DNA of 21,871 nt from a bacterium (GCA_024206195.1 JAAGZO010000795.1:1-21871), one strand, 5' to 3'; positions 15,214-21,616 are shown, counted from the stretch's first letter. A program made the numbers and translations. The notes: a model not told the origin generated them from the sequence alone.

Positions 15214-15332
15214 TGAAGGATAAAGATATTGATGAGCTGGCGAAGTCTGTGGGAGTCATTGTGGAGAAGATCTTGAAGCTTATGCTCAAGGATGATGAAG
15301 CCGTTCAACAGAAAGACTCCGTTGAGGAGTAA
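15213..15332 (+). CDS. Candidate 39-residue small acidic helical protein
   Basis: Reads MKDKDIDELAKSVGVIVEKI, then LKLMLKDDEAVQQKDSVEE: a charged N-terminus, an amphipathic helix (about 6-26) and an acidic end. It starts by a one-base stop/start overlap with the preceding micro-ORF, with GAGGG as SD, and its stop codon runs straight into a 9-bp hairpin. The coupling, SD and terminator placement favour a real gene. Function unknown; a small subunit or regulator of the conjugation machinery, or a substrate or antitoxin-like partner, would all fit the position. Confidence 0.6.
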   Translation: MKDKDIDELAKSVGVIVEKILKLMLKDDEAVQQKDSVEE

Positions 15333-15356
15333 AACCGACATTGTCGGTTTTGGGGC
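15331..15356 (+). terminator. Hairpin terminator at the end of the Ubl operon
   Basis: A perfect 9-bp stem AAAACCGAC/GTCGGTTTT with a 3-nt ATT loop begins in the TAA of the 39-residue ORF. The T-run is inside the 3' arm, so it could work in both orientations. It is followed by TGGGGC, not a long T-tract, so termination may be partial. Confidence 0.7.
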
Positions 15357-15449
15357 TTAACGATTATTTACCTAAATTAGAGCTTCGGAAGTCATTTCGG
15401 AACGGCGTCCGCTGGGCAAATAAGTCCCAGGAAAAGCGGTAAAGGAATT
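15352..15449 (+). other. Structured non-coding stretch between two terminators
   Basis: No ORF. It contains nested short inverted repeats: CTGGG (15412-15416)/CCCAG (15426-15430) enclosed by CCGC (15409-15412, sharing one base)/GCGG (15436-15439), plus two similar TTCGGAA words near 15385-15402. Together with the strong hairpin at 15450 this could be a small structured RNA. I do not recognise a known riboswitch or ribozyme in it. Confidence 0.3.
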
Positions 15450-15482
15450 AAGCGGGAAGGTTTATCCTTTCCGCTTTTTTTC
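15450..15482 (+). terminator. Strong rho-independent terminator
   Basis: Stem AAGCGGGAAGG/CCTTTCCGCTT (11 bp with one G-T pair), loop TTTAT, then a T-tract. This is a second, stronger stop for Ubl-operon transcripts, or the end of a separate small RNA. Confidence 0.9.
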
Positions 15483-15567
15483 TTGTTCGTTGGAAATTAC
15501 AATTCCTCTTGACGTACTAATAAAAAATAGTTTGACTTTTAAGGCAACCTCTATAAATTATTAACTT

Positions 15568-16062
15568 ATGGCTGGTAAAATCCACGGAACAGATCCGCGT
15601 GAAGATACATGTGGACATTGCAAAAAATATCGAATAGGTGCGGACCATGGACTATTCATCGGTCGGCCAATTCGACTGAAATCTACAGGTTCTAGTATAC
15701 GGATATCTTATGAATATCTCGGTTGCATAGACCTATTTTTATGCAAAAAATGCATTGCTCGAAGGCTTTTACCTTATCGGATCATTGGTTTTATCATTCT
15801 CATCCTAAGTATAGGTATACTTCCTATTATAAAAATCTATGGTATTTACTTAGGAAAATTATGGTGGCTTGTTGCACTTGTGGTAATTGCCCTACTTATT
15901 CTAGCCAAGTTTTGCTTGATACCGAGTACTATCACTGTTAATGATGCCGTTGCACCTCTTCTGCGCCGACACCTTAGAAAAGAGCTTAAAGAAAGATATG
16001 GTGAAGAGGATACTATAGTAACTTGGACAGCGAGACAGTATGAAAAACTCAGTTTTGGATAA
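15568..16062 (+). CDS. Small membrane protein with N-terminal CxxC...CxxC zinc-finger
   Basis: 164 residues, no recognised family. C15-x2-C18 and C59-x2-C62 form a likely zinc site in a cytosolic N-terminal domain (1-68). Two hydrophobic helices follow (about 70-90 and 96-117), then a basic/charged C-terminal tail (RRHLRKELKERYGEE). No clear SD precedes the ATG at 15568, and the -10-like TATAAATTATT lies close upstream, so leaderless or weak translation is possible; the start is uncertain. It stands alone, separated from the Ubl operon by two terminators. A membrane-anchored effector or partner of the conjugation system is only a positional guess. Confidence 0.7.
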   Translation: MAGKIHGTDPREDTCGHCKKYRIGADHGLFIGRPIRLKSTGSSIRISYEYLGCIDLFLCKKCIARRLLPYRIIGFIILILSIGILPIIKIYGIYLGKLWWLVALVVIALLILAKFCLIPSTITVNDAVAPLLRRHLRKELKERYGEEDTIVTWTARQYEKLSFG

Positions 16063-16375
16063 ATTACAATGTAATTAAAAGCTATTGCCTCCACCGATGC
16101 TATTCGCCTTTTTCAAAAAGCCTTCGTTTTTTATTGTGATTGGTTATTCCTTTATGTCCGAGACTATTAGGTTTTTATTTTACGGATTTAATCCTCTCTT
16201 TTCTATTCGTTGGAAAACGGAAAACTAGTTTGCGGTTCGGATTATTATTACTATCATAAAAATAATGCTTTTCATTTTAAGCCAAATATACTATACAGTA
16301 AATATCTGTAGGAGCAATGGTGATGTTACCTAGTACCTGTTTTCTAAATAATCCTTCTTAATATGGGAGTATGTA
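16062..16375. other. Intergenic region with a perfect 7+1+7 palindrome
   Basis: 313 bp with no gene I can support. AATTACAATGTAATT (16062-16076) is a perfect inverted repeat starting in the stop codon of the membrane-protein gene. A weak CTTTTT/AAAAAG hairpin follows near 16108. The word TTCGTTGGAAA at about 16207 also occurs upstream of the membrane-protein gene near 15486. The rest is AT-rich; a promoter for the ankyrin gene is likely but not resolvable. Confidence 0.35.
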
Positions 16376-17758
16376 TTGGAATTTAGAAAAAGGATTCAAA
16401 AAAAGTTGTTATTCTTTGGGTCGCGCTGGGGTGTAAACTCACTTGTGGCAAAAGCCTTAAAAATGGGCGCGGATATTCACATGGGTGCTTTTGGGGATTT
16501 TCGAAACGATGGACCCTTAAGTCTTGCGGTCAGACATTACCATGTACATACTGTAAGGTTCCTACTGGAAAGGGGTGCGAATCCTAATGCTAGTTTCCTT
16601 CCTCTATTAGACATTGCGTGTCGGTTCTCAGAAAGACGATGTAAAACCGTTAAAGAAATCATTGAGCTTCTTCTTGAATATGGAGCAGATGTCAATCAGA
16701 CCGAAGAAAATCTAAACGCCCTTGTGGCTCTGACCAAAGAATTAGAGAAAATAAAGAGGGGGAAGGCGAAAGGCATAATATATGAGCTCGTTCAGCTATT
16801 AATCGCTAAGGGATCGAATGTAAATGGCCAATGTGATTGGAAGGAAACGCCTTTACGCCATGTTTCCAAAGACGGATCAGTAAACATTGTTTCGCTCTTA
16901 ATATCGTCTGGAGCAGATGTCAACGCCAGGGATGACTGGGGTGATACGCCGTTATACGTTGCGGTTGAAGCGAGAAATAATAATATTGTTAAGCTTCTAC
17001 TTGATGCGGGTGCTAATCCGAATTCGAAAACTAAAAAATATAAAGTTACACCATTATATTGTGCAGTCGAAGATGGGAATAATGATGTAGTTAGACTACT
17101 TATAGACGCGGGTGCGGATGTTAATGCAAGAGTAGAAGGTAAGGCACCCTTGCATGAGGCAACCGAAAACGGCAATTTGGAAGCGGTGATATTGTTGGTT
17201 AATGGAGGTGCAAACATTAACACTAAAACGAAATACAATGAAACTCCGCTTAGTCTAGCAGAAGGTTACTACGACGACATTACTGAGATTTTAAAAAGCC
17301 AGGGCGGGAAATCGTCGCAGTTTCGTATTAGTAATAAAAAATCCAAAGAACCATCAATATCTGAAGAGCATATTGCTTCTTCGACCATGCAAGAAACTAC
17401 AATCCTTGATCCTGAAGTAGGTCCCGGGCAATTTCATAAAGATATCTACTCGGTGCTTGAAAAGTTGTCTATTTCTACTTCTACCGAAATCCAAGAACAG
17501 ACCAAATGGTACTGGGACAATCCCCAATGTTATGCGTTTCCAGAACCAGGAAAGCATGACGTGATATCTATCAAGGACGCAACAAGCCTCGCAGTAAAAA
17601 GGTGGTATCAGGGATCACAATATCGCTTATCTGAAAAAGAATTAAACATCTATCATAAGACGGAAACGAGCTCAAGTGGCAACGAAAAGGGTGTTGTGTT
17701 TTTAAAAACTGAGTCCAACCGAATTGCCGTAATCCCATATTCTAAAGATTGGAACTAA
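16376..17758 (+). CDS. Ankyrin-repeat protein with unknown C-terminal domain
   Basis: 460 residues. The start is a TTG (16376) with GGGAG 6 nt upstream; the next in-frame ATG (Met30) would cut into the first repeat. About seven to eight ankyrin repeats span residues 15-310, with clear TPLxxA...GxxxVVxLLLxxGADVNA signatures (for example 158-184, 191-217, 225-251, 257-283). The second and third repeats are degenerate, with a Lys/Glu-rich insert near 118-135. A low-complexity linker (311-345) leads to a 110-residue C-terminal domain (about 350-460; Trp-rich KWYWDNPQCYAFPEPG and KRWYQGSQYRL) that I do not recognise. Ankyrin repeats bind proteins; no signal peptide is visible, so it is probably cytoplasmic. 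It could be a target or adaptor for the nearby conjugation system, or unrelated. Confidence 0.9.
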   Translation: MEFRKRIQKKLLFFGSRWGVNSLVAKALKMGADIHMGAFGDFRNDGPLSLAVRHYHVHTVRFLLERGANPNASFLPLLDIACRFSERRCKTVKEIIELLLEYGADVNQTEENLNALVALTKELEKIKRGKAKGIIYELVQLLIAKGSNVNGQCDWKETPLRHVSKDGSVNIVSLLISSGADVNARDDWGDTPLYVAVEARNNNIVKLLLDAGANPNSKTKKYKVTPLYCAVEDGNNDVVRLLIDAGADVNARVEGKAPLHEATENGNLEAVILLVNGGANINTKTKYNETPLSLAEGYYDDITEILKSQGGKSSQFRISNKKSKEPSISEEHIASSTMQETTILDPEVGPGQFHKDIYSVLEKLSISTSTEIQEQTKWYWDNPQCYAFPEPGKHDVISIKDATSLAVKRWYQGSQYRLSEKELNIYHKTETSSSGNEKGVVFLKTESNRIAVIPYSKDWN

Positions 17759-18010
17759 AATCCCAAAACTGTTAGCGCGATTCTTCTTGTAAATTCTTTT
17801 ATTCAAGACTTTACTTTAATACTATCTTATTTGTATGTCAACTAAATTAGGGGAAGACCTCTTAATTGATCCTTGAAGCATGAGAGAGTATAACCACTTC
17901 TACACTTCTATATTATCGTTAGTTGACATCCATCTTTTAAGTGATCTATAATAAACTGTAAGGAAATCTATTTCCTAGTTGTAAGCATTAAGGGAAATTT
18001 ACAAAAACAA
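17759..18010. other. Non-coding stretch left of the duplicated segment
   Basis: The 487-bp gap between the ankyrin and receiver genes holds a 95-bp inverted-repeat element (17835-17929) and a 141-bp duplicated gene end (18011-18151), listed separately. The remaining bases are AT-rich with no ORF of interest. Confidence 0.5.
17835..17929. mobile_element. Putative 95-bp MITE-like element with 11-bp terminal inverted repeats
   Basis: ATGTCAACTAA (17835-17845) and TTAGTTGACAT (17919-17929) are perfect inverted copies enclosing 73 bp of non-coding sequence. The size and end structure suit a non-autonomous transposable element. No clear target-site duplication is seen at the flanks, so this is a tentative call; a regulatory inverted repeat is the alternative. 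Confidence 0.4.
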
Positions 18011-18151
18011 CCCCTCTCCGAGCTGGCTATTTTTTCAGCTTTCCGCCTTATCCCCCGGATCATCGTAATCCCGCTGCGTTATATCATGCATGATCTTATC
18101 CAGTTCTCTACGGGCATGTTTGGCGGTTGCAAGCATCTCTTTTGATGCGAC
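18011..18151 (-). pseudogene. Duplicated 3' end of the zinc-ribbon gene (fragment)
   Basis: 141 bp aligning without gaps to 18742-18882, at roughly 85% identity by eye. The minus strand encodes the last 38 or so residues of the 238-residue gene (...MHDITQRDYDDPGDKA) but with a shifted end: its TAA is lost and translation would stop at the TGA at 18035-18037, adding Glu-Ser. Similarity ends abruptly at 18151, so no start or N-terminus is present. Many differences are synonymous (third positions), so the two copies diverged under selection or come from related elements. Confidence 0.85.
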
Positions 18152-18245
18152 TTCACCTAACAATATGAAATGCCATTTTTATAACATTACCCCGAACGTT
18201 TAAAAATGTTTTGATAAAGTTGGATGGCGAGTATATCTTTCTATA

Positions 18246-18656
18246 ATGATACAGGTACTTATAGTAGAAGATGATGAGTCAAGGCTCCAAATTCTACGAA
18301 ATCTTTATAAACATCAACTCATTACATCTTGCACAAAGGGCGAAGAGGCTATACGTCTATTGAGTGAGCAAACTTTTAACATAGTTCAGCTCGATTATGA
18401 CCTTATCGATGGTCCTGCGGGCGAGGAAGTGGCGAAGTTCATCTCTACTATGACCTGTAAACCAATCGTTGTGATTCATTCTGAGAATCCAACTGGAGCT
18501 AACCTAATGAAAAATGCTCACAATGAATCCATTGTCATCCCGGTTAGTAAAATAGTTACCAAATCAGATATTACAAGTCGTTTAAAGCAGTACCTTTCAT
18601 CCCCTCTGACAAAGGAGAGCCTTCCGGCATTACGCGATTTGTTGGCAAAGTTCTAA
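18246..18656 (+). CDS. Stand-alone receiver-like protein, cREC-type ('cyclic-phosphate processing receiver')
   Basis: 136 residues, one receiver-fold domain with no output domain. Acidic pocket E8-D9-D10; phosphoacceptor-position D50 in QLDYDL; S79 in VIHSENPTG; K102 in PVSKIV. The pair LDxDL...GxEVAKFI plus H-S-x-N-P-x-G (78-84) is the pattern I associate with the cREC family rather than with ordinary CheY-like regulators; the usual K-P after strand 5 is absent. cREC domains have been linked computationally to RNA repair and conflict systems. The segment 120-136 is a short helix. No good SD precedes the ATG. The gene lies between the two copies of a 141-bp direct repeat, in the opposite direction to the gene whose end is duplicated. 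Confidence 0.75.
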   Translation: MIQVLIVEDDESRLQILRNLYKHQLITSCTKGEEAIRLLSEQTFNIVQLDYDLIDGPAGEEVAKFISTMTCKPIVVIHSENPTGANLMKNAHNESIVIPVSKIVTKSDITSRLKQYLSSPLTKESLPALRDLLAKF

Positions 18657-18736
18657 CTATCTCGATTCCTCAAAGCAGTTGTATTTAAATGAGTGTCGGC
18701 CCGATCTATAAAAAAGGCTATAGTCTGTCGTGTAGG

Positions 18737-18758
18737 GCCAGCCCTTCTCAGAGCTGGC
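18737..18758. terminator. Weak hairpin between convergent genes
   Basis: GCCAGC/GCTGGC with a 10-nt loop lies between the receiver gene (+) and the zinc-ribbon gene (-). On the plus strand it is followed by ATTTATTTT. It could end both converging transcripts. The duplicated copy (18011-18027) keeps the GCTGGC arm but not its partner. Confidence 0.4.
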
Positions 18759-18771
18759 ATTTATTTTAACT

Positions 18772-19488
18772 TTACGCTTTATCCCCCGGCTCATCATAAT
18801 CCCTCTGAGTGATATCATGCATGATCTTATCGAGTTCCTCACGGGCATGTTTGGCTGTAAGAAGCATCTCCTTTGATGCCACGCCATCGACATCGAGAAC
18901 AACTTCCGCCCATCTGTAACCGTTTTTCTTGGTGTCCTCAAGTTTGAAGGCTGTGTTAACCGCCACAACCGGAAGATTGGACCTCTTCAGCTTCCTTTTA
19001 TGCTGGTTCCAGTGCTTTATGGATGTGGGGCTCAAAGAGAAGACAAACGGCTTTATCTTATCTTCATGTTCCGTCAACAGCCACAGCCTGACCTTTGGTT
19101 TGCATTTACCCGAACCGATGACCGCTTCCTCACAGCTAACGCAGGCATCGCTTAAAGGATCAGATACTGTGGGCATTTCATCTATCCCGCTGCAGGAAGG
19201 CAACTGATCTCCTTCTTCCCACAAAGCCCGAATATTCTGCTCGGCGAAAATAACCGCCTTGAGGATGTTCCCGTCAATCGTTTCCTCCTGGGAGTCGTCG
19301 GTTAGATAGTTCTCTCCGTAATCGATATACATACGATGTTTGCCGTTATCCTTATGCTCGATGCGTATTCGGGGGATCTCGAAACTGTATCCCGCAGAGT
19401 CGAGTTCTGTCAACTCCTTCTCCACGTCGAAACCGGTTTCGTTCAGGATCTGCTGGATCTCATCGGTTTTTATTAAATTATTGGTCAA
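18772..19488 (-). CDS. Zinc-ribbon protein of mobile-element type, partner of the Cas4-like nuclease
   Basis: 238 residues. The start is a TTG with AGGAGG about 7 nt upstream; that SD overlaps the TAA of the nuclease gene, 11 nt apart, so the two are coupled. C99, C116-x2-C119 and C129 form a probable zinc ribbon. Residues 130-200 (KVRLWLLTE...PFVFSLSPTSIKHW...GYRWAEVVLDV) are all-beta and could be an OB-like fold. The C-terminus is helical and charged. It resembles the single-stranded-DNA-binding-like proteins that sit beside RecB/Cas4-family nucleases in phages and integrative elements; that is a family-level impression, not a firm assignment. Its 3' end is duplicated at 18011-18151. Confidence 0.7.
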   Translation of the reverse strand: MTNNLIKTDEIQQILNETGFDVEKELTELDSAGYSFEIPRIRIEHKDNGKHRMYIDYGENYLTDDSQEETIDGNILKAVIFAEQNIRALWEEGDQLPSCSGIDEMPTVSDPLSDACVSCEEAVIGSGKCKPKVRLWLLTEHEDKIKPFVFSLSPTSIKHWNQHKRKLKRSNLPVVAVNTAFKLEDTKKNGYRWAEVVLDVDGVASKEMLLTAKHAREELDKIMHDITQRDYDEPGDKA

Positions 19489-19499
19489 GGTATACCTCC

Positions 19500-20405
19500 T
19501 TATCTGATGTTTACTTTTTTAATCTGTTTCATAGCTTTTGCAGCCAGCTCTGGTGACAGGTCGTCGTTTCTCTCACGACAGTGAGCTGTGTAGCTGCATA
19601 TGTTGCAGTGGTTGGGATTTGGGTAATGCCAATCTTTGAGCATCGACTTCAACAGGTTCTTCATCTGCGACCTGAAAGCTTTTAACTCCTGTTCACTCTT
19701 GCGGACTCTAATAAACGGATCGCCTTTTTCATCGCCTTTCGAACCATTGGATGTGGTCCGTTTTCTTATCTCATGAGCTCTCAGGAAATAGACACTGCAG
19801 TAATCGGGATTGAGCTTCGGCTTGATCCATTTGTTGTTGGTTTTAAATTCCCCGTACTTCAGGGCATAAGCGTACAGATTAAGCTGCCAGTCCTGCTGTA
19901 CTGATGCTATTGCTGGTCTTTGTTTGCTGCTCTTGAAATCAATCAGCTCGATGGTTCCGTCAGGATTTTTCCTGACCTGATCGATAGTCCCTGTGAAAAG
20001 ATACCCGCCGATCTTGACTCTGAACTGCTGCTCTGAATACAGGACCTGGGCTTCACGGTTAGCTTCGTGTTTGCGGTACCCGTCAAGAACTTCAACAGCG
20101 TTTACTTCAAAGACAGCAAGATCCTTCTCACGATCATTCCATTTAACAAGCACATCACTGTTTTCATCGAATTCAAATCCCTCAAATATCTCATGGTAAT
20201 GCTCCGCCACATCCATATCCCAATTCGAATCATGGATCATATAGATCAGCTTATGCAATGTACTCCCGTGAAGAGCTGCTGGATGACGGTGTTCTGGAGA
20301 TATCTTGTCTATATGCCTGAAGCGGAACATCAGGGGGCAGTTGAGGTAGTCTTTTATAGTGGATTGGCGGAGTTCTATGGACTGCAGGATTTCGGATTTG
20401 GTCAT
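19500..20405 (-). CDS. Cas4/RecB-like PD-(D/E)XK exonuclease with Fe-S cysteines
   Basis: 301 residues. SD AGGGAG 5 nt before the ATG. Nuclease motifs in order: H51 (GSTLHKL), D142 (TGTIDQV), D156-F-K158 (IELIDFKSS) and Q174-x3-Y178 (WQLNLYAY), the RecB-family arrangement. Cys23 (LNCP) near the N-terminus plus C267-x2-C270-x5-C276 (HCNICSYTAHC) match the four-cysteine 4Fe-4S staple of AddB/Cas4 proteins. Such enzymes degrade or process DNA ends. No cas1/cas2 or CRISPR array is present, so this is a phage- or mobile-element-type nuclease, not a CRISPR adaptation gene. It leads a two-gene minus-strand operon; the deleted IS110 copy lies 64 bp upstream and may have changed its promoter. Confidence 0.9.
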   Translation of the reverse strand: MTKSEILQSIELRQSTIKDYLNCPLMFRFRHIDKISPEHRHPAALHGSTLHKLIYMIHDSNWDMDVAEHYHEIFEGFEFDENSDVLVKWNDREKDLAVFEVNAVEVLDGYRKHEANREAQVLYSEQQFRVKIGGYLFTGTIDQVRKNPDGTIELIDFKSSKQRPAIASVQQDWQLNLYAYALKYGEFKTNNKWIKPKLNPDYCSVYFLRAHEIRKRTTSNGSKGDEKGDPFIRVRKSEQELKAFRSQMKNLLKSMLKDWHYPNPNHCNICSYTAHCRERNDDLSPELAAKAMKQIKKVNIR

Positions 20406-20468
20406 GTTGGCTCCCTATGTGTATTATATGGATTTCGTATATGCGTGTAATCGTTCGACTCTACAATC

Positions 20469-20665
20469 CTTATACCACATTAGCGGGCGTTGATTACCCA
20501 TTTCTTTTTGTGTAAGTCTATACCGGCATAAAGAGTCTGGCCTGTCCAATCGGTCTGAACTTTCTTCATCGTTATCCTCCATGCAAAAGTCTCTGATTTC
20601 AACGATGAAATATACTACAGCAGCAGCTCTCTACCGACTATAAACATAGCGACTTATACTACCAT
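20469..20665 (-). mobile_element. Internally deleted IS110 copy (left end plus 26 codons)
   Basis: Read on the minus strand, 20665 to 20494 matches the left end of the intact element at 10860 onward: the non-coding end, the SD, and codons for MKKVQTDWTGQTLYAGIDLH, then KKKWVI, at about 90% identity in the coding part. Similarity stops at 20494. Eighteen to 25 bp later comes TGGTATAAG (20469-20477, minus strand), the same word that bounds the right end of the intact copy. The left-end word carries a 3-bp insertion (ATGGTAGTATAAG). The rest of the transposase is missing, so the copy is non-autonomous or dead. Confidence 0.88.
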
Positions 20666-20692
20666 AAGGAGGGGGATTTAGTGTATTCGTAA

Positions 20693-20848
20693 ACTGCTAA
20701 ACAATTATTAGATCATAGGAATACGATCTCTATTTGGATTGAGAAAAATAGCAGCGTGGCGCAATATTTCGTTTTAGGCATGAAGTTGCCCTATGAATTT
20801 ATAAATAACAGGCTGCCTAATGGCTTTGATTTCCGGAGAGTAGTGTAA
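20693..20848 (+). other. Open 52-codon stretch without a start: possible gene remnant
   Basis: Between the IS110 remnant and the HNH gene, the plus strand reads without stops through a protein-like sequence (...SIWIEKNSSVAQYFVLG, MKLPYEFINNRLPNGFDFRR...). There is no ATG at its head; an internal ATG sits at 20780 without an SD. It may be the end of a gene cut by the IS insertion, but the length is not significant by itself. The remaining gap (20406-20468 and 20666-20692) shows only the upstream region of the nuclease operon. Confidence 0.2.
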
Positions 20849-20854
20849 AACAAC

Positions 20855-21484
20855 CTACAATTTGGAGTAATACTCCTTGATTTTTTCAGCCATCATTGTT
20901 CTTCGTATGTTTAAAAATTCTTCATAACGATCTACATCCATATCAAATATGGCATCAGGGATACAATTCATATTTAGGTTATGCATTAACTCAGTTAAAT
21001 CCTGAATCCCCCCATACTTCAATGTCCCACCGTTACATTGATCTTTGATTTCAGAAAAATAAATGTTTGGAGCTTTGTTTGCTACTTTGATATTGATTTC
21101 AGACTGCATGTAAACATAATTTGCAATTTGGTTATACTGCCTGCGTTTCATTCCATTCTTCTTCAGATAGTCACGTGGAAATATGTGATGAATATCTCCT
21201 TTGATAGAAATCAAATCCTGCACATTGATGTCGCTGGAAAGCAATCCTTTATCGTTGGTTTTTACCTGAGACGCTAAGAAAACATGAAAATAGGGACTAC
21301 TTGTTACTGAAGTATTCAAACTCTGGATCAAGGATGCATCCCAAAAAGCGTCAGATAGGTCGCCTGCCTCAACATCTCCTAAGAAATCCTTGAAATCTCG
21401 TGACGATATATTCTTTATATCAAAATCAAACTGGGATTGGAATGGGCCACCCTTCATACCCTCAGACATACTTTCGCTTCTCAT
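20855..21484 (-). pseudogene. C-terminal remnant of a GmrSD/DUF262-DUF1524-type HNH protein
   Basis: 209 codons are open. G-D-I-H99-H100-I-F-P-R-D, then N118-Q-I-A-N-Y...N131-I-K..K137-A-P-N-I-Y is the HNH-like signature of the DUF1524/GmrSD C-terminal nuclease, found at the end of DUF262 proteins (type IV restriction of modified DNA, BREX-associated BrxU relatives). Full-length members are usually 500-700 residues with an N-terminal DUF262 NTP-hydrolysing domain; none is present here. The first 10-12 codons ([10 protein letters not shown]...) are the antisense of an integrase remnant, so the ATG is fortuitous and the gene is 5'-truncated by a recombination junction near 21449. Expression as a stand-alone nuclease is possible but unlikely. 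Confidence 0.82.
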
Positions 21485-21616
21485 TTAGTGATGGCGGGAG
21501 TTCCTCTTTATACGGTCAAAGAATTGCTCGGGCATTCCTCAATTAAGACTACCGAGATCTATTCGCATTTAGAACAGAACCACAAGTCAGAAATGCAATC
21601 CAGATTACCTTATTAA
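21449..21616 (+). pseudogene. C-terminal remnant of a tyrosine recombinase (phage/ICE integrase)
   Basis: The plus strand reads [18 protein letters not shown], then [20 protein letters not shown] and [21 protein letters not shown]. This includes the catalytic H-x-L-R-H box, the second LLGHSS histidine and the nucleophile Tyr (EIYSHL). Only this last part, about 55 residues, is present; upstream the sequence becomes the antisense HNH gene. SD and start are lacking. Real integrases of this family are 300-400 residues. The fragment marks an old boundary of an integrated element. Confidence 0.9.

Noticed and set aside
15409..15439. Known riboswitch between the two terminators
   Set aside because: No motif of a known class could be matched by eye; it is reported only as a structured stretch.
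19500..20405. Cas4 of a CRISPR-Cas adaptation module
   Set aside because: No cas1, cas2, effector or repeat array is in the window; the partner gene is of mobile-element type.
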